A stretch of DNA of 9,705 nucleotides from Phycisphaerae bacterium (GTDB lineage: Bacteria > Planctomycetota > Phycisphaerae > JAJVII01): positions 1 through 9,705 of the forward strand of contig JAQTVL010000124.1 of the NCBI GenBank assembly GCA_028706835.1. The letters run 5' to 3'. Both the position numbers and the translations under genes were made by a program. The notes under the pieces are model-generated. The model was not told the DNA's origin, searched no databases, and saw only the letters and a program-made list of their open reading frames with translations. Every line of letters begins with the position of its first letter. Within the stretch, counting starts at the first letter, position 1. Positions 1-4,552 of this stretch are shown in pieces.

Positions 1-1
1 G

Positions 2-1009
2 GAGCCGTATCAGAATGGATTTCAGGGCGCGTTCATTGACGATGAGACCGTGCCCGAGTGGTCGCGCAAGATTGCCCAGCATGAACGCGCAGCATTTCGC
101 CATCTCGTCGACCCAAATCACTGGACCGTCGAACAGGTCATGCCGTCGGCGTTCCACGGCGCCGGGGCCGGAAAGCGTGTGGTTTCATACGCCTACATCA
201 TGAAGGCGTTGCCGGGAGCCTTCAAAGGTTCCCAAGACCACGGGAATTGCGTGGCGTGGGGCTGCCGCGAGATTTCCGACACGCTGTTGGGCCTCGCGAT
301 TGCCACCGGCGACGTGAAGCGAGCTGAGGTCCGCCACGGAACGGCGCTAGTCTATGGCTCGCGCGGTTCTTCATCGCAAGGCATGGACTTGGCGACCGCC
401 GCGAAGGTGCTCACGCAAGTCGGCCAATCTGAGGAGAAGGATTACGGCGGAGGGATTGACCTGTCAACCGAGTCGAAGGACGAAAACGCCGGAAATTCCT
501 GGGGTCGTAGCGGGCCTCCGGCTGCGCTGGTCGCCGCGGTCAAAGGCGACTCGGTCAAACAGATGTACTACATCGAGAGCATCACACCCGACGTGATTCG
601 CGACATTTTCGTGGCCGAAGGCGTGCTCAACACGGGCTCGACGCTGACTGCCCGAGGCCCCTGCGACCCTGTCGCGGCCGGGATGACCCGGATTGGCGGC
701 CACGACCAGGCAATCCTCGGCTATGACGATACGCAGGAAGCCAAGGACAGGTACAAGACCGCCAGCGGCTACACGGTCAAGGCCAACGATTTCTTCCTGT
801 TCATGGATCAGAGTTGGGGCCCCGACTGGATTTCGTTGAGCGGCTGGATGGAAGACCTTTGGGGACCGCGGCCGGAAGGCATGGTGGTTCTGCTGTACTC
901 CCAATTCCAGCAGCTCGTCGGCGGGAACTACGGCGAGTGCCAAGCCGTCGTGGGCATCAACGGATTCCAACTCGGCCGGCTGCCGGACTACGGAGGGTGG
1001 GCCCTTTGA
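2..1009 (+). CDS. Papain-like (C1-fold) cysteine peptidase, 5' end missing
   Basis: The reading frame is open from base 2, and the first in-frame start codon is an internal GTG at 50 with protein-like sequence before it. The gene therefore very likely begins upstream of the window. Counting from the GTG, residues 61-70 read SQDHGNCVAW, resembling the active-site Cys motif of papain-family enzymes (Cys67). GGHDQAILGYDD holds the candidate catalytic His218. DQSWGPDW at 253-260 matches the family's NSWGxxWG motif. Two features are odd: the usual catalytic Asn is replaced by Gln254, and the upstream Gln62 is five rather than six residues before the Cys. No signal peptide is visible because the N-terminus is absent. 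The C-terminus overlaps the thioredoxin-fold gene by 4 bases. Roles could include envelope degradation, virion protein processing or attack on host proteins. The fold call is fairly secure, activity is uncertain, and the substrate is unknown. Confidence 0.72.
   Translation, partial: EPYQNGFQGAFIDDETVPEWSRKIAQHERAAFRHLVDPNHWTVEQVMPSAFHGAGAGKRVVSYAYIMKALPGAFKGSQDHGNCVAWGCREISDTLLGLAIATGDVKRAEVRHGTALVYGSRGSSSQGMDLATAAKVLTQVGQSEEKDYGGGIDLSTESKDENAGNSWGRSGPPAALVAAVKGDSVKQMYYIESITPDVIRDIFVAEGVLNTGSTLTARGPCDPVAAGMTRIGGHDQAILGYDDTQEAKDRYKTASGYTVKANDFFLFMDQSWGPDWISLSGWMEDLWGPRPEGMVVLLYSQFQQLVGGNYGECQAVVGINGFQLGRLPDYGGWAL
992..996 (+). promoter_or_regulatory. Ribosome binding site choosing a TTG start
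   Basis: GGAGG lies 9 bases before the TTG at 1006 and 18 bases before the ATG at 1015. The spacing favours TTG 1006, which overlaps the TGA stop of the upstream peptidase gene and suggests translational coupling. Confidence 0.55.
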
Positions 1010-1350
1010 TCGCGATGGTTCTAGCTTTGGCGTGCTGCGGCGAGCCCCAGGCGGTTGTTTGGGGTGCGTCTTGGTGCGCGCCGTGCAAGACGATGGCACC
1101 GATCATCGAAGAACTGGCCGGCGAGGGCTACCGAATCAGCTATCACGATTCCGACGAAGAGCACGCCGCCGCTACTTCCTGGGAGATCAAGACGCTGCCC
1201 ACGGTGAGCGTAATCCGCGACGGTGAAGAGATCGGCCGCGTGGTGGGGGCGATGAAAAAGGCTGCTCTGGTGGCGTTCCTTGAGCGCAACGGGGTTAAAC
1301 CGCCAAAGCGGCGGAAGACCATGGCCTGGGATGCAGGCCAATACTTGTGA
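1006..1350 (+). CDS. Thioredoxin-fold protein with WCAPC motif
   Basis: The protein is 114 residues from the TTG start, or 111 from the ATG at 1015. Residues 23-27 are WCAPC, a thioredoxin-type CxxC redox centre. The TLPT segment supplies the usual cis-proline (Pro65), and RDGEEIGRVVGAMKKAAL matches the family's last strands and helix. The N-terminus is short: a hydrophobic stretch (IAMVLALACC) runs almost straight into the strand before the CxxC, so the first strand and helix of a standard 105-residue thioredoxin appear to be missing. That stretch could be a minimal membrane anchor or lipoprotein signal, but it has no basic residues and only a poor lipobox. The C-terminus is basic (PPKRRK). 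The 4-base overlap with the peptidase gene suggests co-translation, and the protein might keep the peptidase cysteine reduced or act on host disulfides. Fold is confident; partner is inferred. Confidence 0.85.
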   Translation: MIAMVLALACCGEPQAVVWGASWCAPCKTMAPIIEELAGEGYRISYHDSDEEHAAATSWEIKTLPTVSVIRDGEEIGRVVGAMKKAALVAFLERNGVKPPKRRKTMAWDAGQYL

Positions 1351-1374
1351 CTGACCATTTCCCTGTTTCCTTAT

Positions 1375-1379
1375 GAGGA
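1375..1379 (+). promoter_or_regulatory. Ribosome binding site choosing the ATG at 1388
   Basis: GAGGA ends 8 bases before the ATG at 1388. It overlaps the earlier in-frame ATG at 1373, which has no convincing Shine-Dalgarno sequence of its own. This favours the 111-residue product over the 116-residue one. Confidence 0.55.
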
Positions 1380-1387
1380 CCGTACAA

Positions 1388-1723
1388 ATGGCTACGTTTT
1401 CTGAAGATGCCAAGGCTCTGTCTGTAATGCTCGATGCCGTTGCCAATCAGGCCGAGGGGCAAGATGGTCTCGCATACGAGTCGGGGGCGTGCCGCGCCAT
1501 GGTCGAGCAGATCGGCAAAGTGATGGTTCATATCGGCAAGATGGCCGTGGCGTCCATCGTCGTGCTGCTGGCTCTATCGTTTGCTTCGCCGGCCGACGCC
1601 GGCCCGATTCGACTTGTGGGCCGCGGTGTGGCCAGGGTCGGGAAGGTGGTCAAGCCGGTCGGCAAGGTACTGAAGCCGGTGGGCAAGGTGGCTAAAGCCG
1701 TTCTGCCTCCGTATAAGCGTTGA
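1388..1723 (+). CDS. Small protein with signal/TM segment and cationic repeat tail
   Basis: I do not recognise the family. The 111-residue product has three parts. Residues 1-45 are soluble and mildly acidic. Residues 47-71 (basic start, hydrophobic core AVASIVVLLALSFA, then SPADA before Gly) look exactly like a signal peptide with a signal peptidase I site. Residues 72-111 are a 40-residue tail with eleven Lys/Arg and no Asp/Glu. The tail contains a near-perfect seven-residue repeat, GKVVKPV, GKVLKPV, GKVAKAV. An in-frame ATG at 1523 would start precisely at the signal-like segment, giving a 66-residue precursor, but it lacks a strong ribosome binding site. The neighbours are a thioredoxin-fold gene and two membrane proteins. 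A membrane-active or nucleic-acid/envelope-binding cationic peptide is plausible. A plain membrane-anchored virion protein is the alternative. Confidence 0.7.
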   Translation: MATFSEDAKALSVMLDAVANQAEGQDGLAYESGACRAMVEQIGKVMVHIGKMAVASIVVLLALSFASPADAGPIRLVGRGVARVGKVVKPVGKVLKPVGKVAKAVLPPYKR

Positions 1724-1738
1724 CGTCGTATTCCCCCC

Positions 1739-1759
1739 GGGGCGGTCGCCGACCGCTCC
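1739..1759 (+). terminator. GC-rich hairpin, possible terminator or attenuator
   Basis: Bases 1739-1747 and 1751-1759 form a 9-pair stem (one G-U pair) with a 3-base loop. The stem sits 15 bases after the stop of the cationic-tail gene. Self-complementary CCCCGGGG blocks occur at 1735-1742 and 1771-1778 and could pair in an alternative fold. There is no T-run after the stem, so it is not a standard intrinsic terminator. It may stabilise mRNA or slow transcription. The rest of this 93-base gap holds only the next gene's ribosome binding site. Confidence 0.35.
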
Positions 1760-1816
1760 CTCCTCGGCTTCCCCGGGGTGGGTGGAAGTGATCCGTTTGT
1801 GACCTGAGGATGGAGG

Positions 1817-2233
1817 ATGAACACCATTACCACCACAATCCCCGCCGGATTGCTGACCATGCTCGTCGGCCAGGTGGCTCCCGACCCGTTGGCCGGCTGG
1901 GCAAACCTCACAGCCGCCGCGATGCTCGGCGTGGCGGTGCTGTTTTTGCTGACGAAGTACCTGCCGTCCCGCGACAAGCAGCTCAGCGAACAGGCCGCCG
2001 CGTTCACGTCGTCTATCGTGGCACAGGCTCAGACGTTCAACAGCGTGACGGTCGAACAAGCCAAGGTGTTTTCCGTGTCCGTCGAGCGGTTGTCTGACCG
2101 GCACGATAGCTGGGAAAAACTTCGGCACGAGGACCAGCAGCGGCTTGAGAAAACGCTGCGCGACATGACAGCCTTTTGCACCGCGCGCAATCTGCCGGGG
2201 CCGCTCAATTCAGACACGCACTCGGACACTTGA
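1817..2233 (+). CDS. Holin-like or virion membrane protein with coiled-coil tail
   Basis: The 138-residue product is not assignable to a named family by eye. Residues 30-48 (LTAAAMLGVAVLFLLTKYL) are a clear membrane segment. Residues 4-20 are moderately hydrophobic and could be a second one. From residue 51 the protein is charged and helical with heptad-like spacing up to about residue 118, suggesting a coiled coil, and the last 20 residues are polar. The start is ATG 1817: GAGGA at 1806-1810 is spaced 6 bases before it, while the GGAGG touching the ATG is too close. An overlapping frame from ATG 1810 is judged a shadow. Short membrane-plus-coil proteins next to each other are common in phage lysis regions (holins, inner spanins), but tail or virion proteins can look alike. 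Function is inferred from topology only. Confidence 0.72.
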   Translation: MNTITTTIPAGLLTMLVGQVAPDPLAGWANLTAAAMLGVAVLFLLTKYLPSRDKQLSEQAAAFTSSIVAQAQTFNSVTVEQAKVFSVSVERLSDRHDSWEKLRHEDQQRLEKTLRDMTAFCTARNLPGPLNSDTHSDT

Positions 2234-2271
2234 GGAGCCTATTGAGAAGCTCACGCGACACTGGCGGCGAA

Positions 2272-2311
2272 CAACACACCAGCACGGACAGCAACACACC
2301 GGAAAGGACAG
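2272..2311 (+). repeat. Two 20-bp tandem direct repeats before a start codon
   Basis: Bases 2272-2291 and 2292-2311 match at 17 of 20 positions, sharing CAACACACC and GGACAG. The three differences turn the second copy into GGAAAGGA, which serves as the ribosome binding site for the ATG at 2313. The repeat fills half of the 79-base gap between the two membrane-protein genes. It may be a simple duplication or a protein/RNA binding site. Confidence 0.7.
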
Positions 2312-2312
2312 C

Positions 2313-2681
2313 ATGGCAGTCAACGGCCAGCGGGAGCGTGAGATGGGATGGTTCAAGTACATCGCGGACAGGTGGGGGTTCGGAACAGCCCTCCTGCTGC
2401 TCGTTGGCTGGTGGTTTGATTATCGCGTTGGCGAGCCGTTAGTCCGGTCGCACGTCGAGTACTTGACCAACCAGCAAGTGGTGTCCAAGGAACTGGTGAC
2501 CACGCTCCGCCAGCAGGCCGACGCGACAGCCGAGACCGTCAAGATCAGGACGCGGCAGACGGCGATACTGGAGGAACTACAAAAGGCATCCACGCGGAGC
2601 GACTTGGCCCACGACAGGCAGAATGGACTGCTCGACACGATCGAGAAGCAACTAGCCGTGCCCAAAGGCAGCGGAGGATAG
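2313..2681 (+). CDS. Single-TM protein with coiled-coil C-terminus
   Basis: The product is 122 residues from ATG 2313, with GGAAAGGA just upstream. An in-frame ATG at 2343 has its own GGGAG at good spacing and would give a 112-residue protein starting MGWFKYIADRWG, so the start is ambiguous. Residues 22-37 (GFGTALLLLVGWWFDY) form one membrane segment preceded by basic residues, predicting an N-in topology. Residues 43-115 are polar, rich in Gln, Glu, Lys and Arg, and helical in character, probably a coiled coil. The arrangement copies that of the preceding gene and resembles inner-membrane spanin subunits, but no partner outer-membrane lipoprotein is evident. The gene is the last before the strong inverted repeat at 2700-2776. 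I give no named function. Confidence 0.7.
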   Translation: MAVNGQREREMGWFKYIADRWGFGTALLLLVGWWFDYRVGEPLVRSHVEYLTNQQVVSKELVTTLRQQADATAETVKIRTRQTAILEELQKASTRSDLAHDRQNGLLDTIEKQLAVPKGSGG

Positions 2682-2699
2682 ACGGATACACTTTTCGTG

Positions 2700-2776
2700 A
2701 TTGCGCCCACCCGCGCTACGGCCGACACACAAACCATACGATACGCGGCGACAGAGCGCGGGGTGGCGCAATTTTT
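2700..2776 (+). terminator. Probable intrinsic terminator (18-bp imperfect inverted repeat plus T-run)
   Basis: Bases 2700-2717 (ATTGCGCCCACCCGCGCT) and 2755-2772 (AGCGCGGGGTGGCGCAAT) are complementary at 16 of 18 positions, the two mismatches being adjacent in the middle. The right arm runs into five T residues (2772-2776), the intrinsic-terminator arrangement for + strand transcription. The 37-base loop is longer than usual and contains a smaller GCCG/CGGC pairing. On the other strand there is no T-run after the stem. It closes the block of small membrane proteins, and the next gene's ribosome binding site follows at 2783. It could also be a structured leader for the downstream tail genes. 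Confidence 0.6.
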
Positions 2777-2793
2777 GAAACTGGAGGATAGCG

Positions 2794-3276
2794 ATGCTTA
2801 CCGCTGAACAACAGGCTATTCTCAAGGCGGACATTTTGGGCGACCAAGTGCTCAACGCCTACCCGAACACGCCCGACGGCGCGTACGCGATTGCCGCGCT
2901 CTACAGCGTGTTGGCGGACCCAGGGTTCATCGTCTGGAAAACGGCGGTCAACCCGGACGAGATCATGCGCAACGGGATGGACTGGACGCGCGTCGACAAC
3001 CTCACCGTTGGCAAGGCTCGCATCTGGGAGTGGATGATTCGCCTTGGCACGTTCGACGCGAGCAAGACGAACATTCGCGCTGGCATCGACGCGGCGTGGG
3101 TGGGCACGTCCGCGGACCTCGCCGTTCGCGCAGTTGTGTACACCCATTGCAAGCGGGCGGCAACGCGAGCCGAGAAACTGTTCTCCAGCGGCACCGGAAC
3201 CACGGAGGCGCCGGCAACGATGGGTCGTGAGGGTGCTCTGTCGTACCAGGAAGTCTACGCGGCACGCAACTCGTAG
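2794..3276 (+). CDS. Conserved small phage protein of unknown function
   Basis: The 160-residue protein resembles a type I have met in many tailed-phage structural regions. It starts MLTAEQQAILKADI, has a mid-protein segment like FIVWKTAVNPDEI, and ends with KRAATRAEKLFSSGTGTT then a short xPATMGxEGxLSxQEV motif. Members are usually about 130-160 residues and lie near tail or connector genes. I know of no experimentally fixed role, so none is assigned. It has no signal peptide or membrane segment and looks mainly helical. GGAGG at 2783-2787, 6 bases before the ATG, is the strongest ribosome binding site of this block. The gene is first after the terminator-like repeat, and the next gene starts 8 bases after its stop. 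Confidence 0.83.
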   Translation: MLTAEQQAILKADILGDQVLNAYPNTPDGAYAIAALYSVLADPGFIVWKTAVNPDEIMRNGMDWTRVDNLTVGKARIWEWMIRLGTFDASKTNIRAGIDAAWVGTSADLAVRAVVYTHCKRAATRAEKLFSSGTGTTEAPATMGREGALSYQEVYAARNS

Positions 3277-3284
3277 GGTGAACT

Positions 3285-3770
3285 ATGACCGCTTCGTACC
3301 AGACTTGTAACTACAGCGCATCGGCGGATCTGACCATTGCGCTGGCCTCGCTGGCATCGAGTGCAACGCATGGGGCCGGGGCATACGCCACGTTCGTGGA
3401 TAACACCACGACAGGTTACAGCGTGATTCACGTTTACGCCAAGATCACGGGCGGCACGAACGCGCTGGCTGGAACCATCGACTGCTACGCGCTCAAGTCC
3501 AATGGCGTGCTGTATCCAGACGGCATCACGCAGCCGACCGGCGGGGCATGGACGATCACGCCAACCAGCGCAACGCCTGCGTCTCCGCTGGCCGCCAATG
3601 CCGTGATGCCCACCAACACGACCAACGGCGAGTTCACGCTGACGTTCTCGATCTACGATCCCGGTCCCAGTTGGTCGGTGGGCGTGATGCACGACACGGG
3701 CGTCAACCTGAATGCTACGGCCGGCAACTTCGCGCTCTCTTGGGTCGGCGAGCGGGGGAAGACTGAATGA
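3285..3770 (+). CDS. Beta-rich unknown protein, probably virion-associated
   Basis: I do not recognise this 161-residue protein. It is rich in Thr, Ser, Ala and Gly, with alternating hydrophobic residues suggesting mostly beta structure (for example YATFVDNTTTGYSVIHVYAK and GEFTLTFSIYDPGPSWSV). There is no convincing signal peptide, membrane segment or catalytic motif. The composition suits a phage structural or adhesin-like part. A weak AGGG ribosome binding site precedes ATG 3285. The stop overlaps the start of the LamG gene in ATGA, so the two are probably translated together and may form one tail assembly. An Ig-like or carbohydrate-binding fold is possible but not shown. Confidence 0.72.
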   Translation: MTASYQTCNYSASADLTIALASLASSATHGAGAYATFVDNTTTGYSVIHVYAKITGGTNALAGTIDCYALKSNGVLYPDGITQPTGGAWTITPTSATPASPLAANAVMPTNTTNGEFTLTFSIYDPGPSWSVGVMHDTGVNLNATAGNFALSWVGERGKTE

Positions 3771-4552
3771 CTCGCATCTACGGCGGAATACCGAGCTACT
3801 CGCAGCGGGCGCATGGGCCCGAGGATGCGGCTTACCCTGAGTTATGGGACGGGCTCGCGTTCGCGTGGGACGCTGGGCTTGGCAACACGGGGGCGACGGC
3901 GAGGGACGTGAGTGGGAGAGGGAATCACGGAGCGATCACGGGGGCGACGTGGACGGCCGGGCAACGCGGGCGATGTCTTAATTTCAATGGTAGCAGCGAC
4001 GTTGTTCCTTTCAATTTGCCGAAAATCGGTGATTACTGGACCGTCTTGTGCGTAGCGGCATCGACCGTCGCGGGAGCGACCTATGGGGCCGTTTGGCGGC
4101 CTAGTAATGATGTCGTCATTAACCTGGGATTGTATTGGCATACAGATGGAACCTGGCAACTGTATATCAATGATGGATTTCACGAGACGGGAGTTGCCGC
4201 CGACACAACAGAGAGAGCATTTGCGGTCGTGCGTTCCGATGGCCTAAATGGAACCATGTTCGTTGACGGCCAAAGTAAAATCACGGGGATGCAGTTGCCG
4301 GCAAATGTGCTCGGCGGTGCATGGCGAATAGGCTTTGATACGTTCGGGTCGCAGTATTTCAATGGCCACATTGCGCAATTTGCGGTTTACAATCGCGCTC
4401 TTTCTACAACCTCCATTCGCCTCCTCTCCCGCGACCCTCACGCCCTGACCCGCCTGCGTCGCATCCGCTGGCAGCCCGTGGCGGTGGCGGGGCCGCCAGC
4501 AGTTGGTGTCCCGAAACAGTTCATGCACTATCAGCGGATGAGGTCTGCTTAA
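3767..4552 (+). CDS. LamG/concanavalin-A-like domain tail protein
   Basis: The 261-residue product contains one LamG-type (concanavalin A-like jelly-roll) domain at about residues 27-222. Hallmarks are GLAFAWDAGLGNTG followed by DVSGRGNHGAITGATW near the front, a central GTWQLYINDG strand, the GTMFVDGQ strand, and YFNGHIAQFAVYNRALS at the end. Such domains bind sugars or proteins and are frequent in phage adsorption proteins. Residues 223-261 form a basic extension (LTRLRRIRW and beyond). The gene starts within the stop of its upstream neighbour (ATGA), and its TAA is followed at once by the ATG of the fibre gene. By hand count, about 3960-4400 has roughly 50% GC, against over 70% in the sampled flanking ends of the same gene. 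This suggests that the domain core was acquired separately. A role in host recognition is inferred. Confidence 0.82.
   Translation: MTRIYGGIPSYSQRAHGPEDAAYPELWDGLAFAWDAGLGNTGATARDVSGRGNHGAITGATWTAGQRGRCLNFNGSSDVVPFNLPKIGDYWTVLCVAASTVAGATYGAVWRPSNDVVINLGLYWHTDGTWQLYINDGFHETGVAADTTERAFAVVRSDGLNGTMFVDGQSKITGMQLPANVLGGAWRIGFDTFGSQYFNGHIAQFAVYNRALSTTSIRLLSRDPHALTRLRRIRWQPVAVAGPPAVGVPKQFMHYQRMRSA

Noticed and set aside
50..1009. Complete peptidase gene starting at GTG 50
   Set aside because: The frame is open and protein-like from base 2 and there is no ribosome binding site before the GTG, so the gene is better read as cut by the window edge.
464..1099. 211-codon open frame on the - strand opposite the peptidase and thioredoxin genes
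   Set aside because: It shows no domain motif, and the + strand frames there carry clear C1-peptidase and thioredoxin motifs.
1810..2097. Overlapping frame starting at ATG 1810 (His/Arg-rich)
   Set aside because: It shares the ribosome binding region with the membrane-protein gene but lacks a membrane segment or any recognisable pattern; the 1817 frame is the credible one.
3767..4552. Diversity-generating retroelement target in the LamG gene
   Set aside because: No reverse transcriptase, template repeat or second near-copy of the gene's 3' end is visible, and the domain is not a C-type lectin fold.
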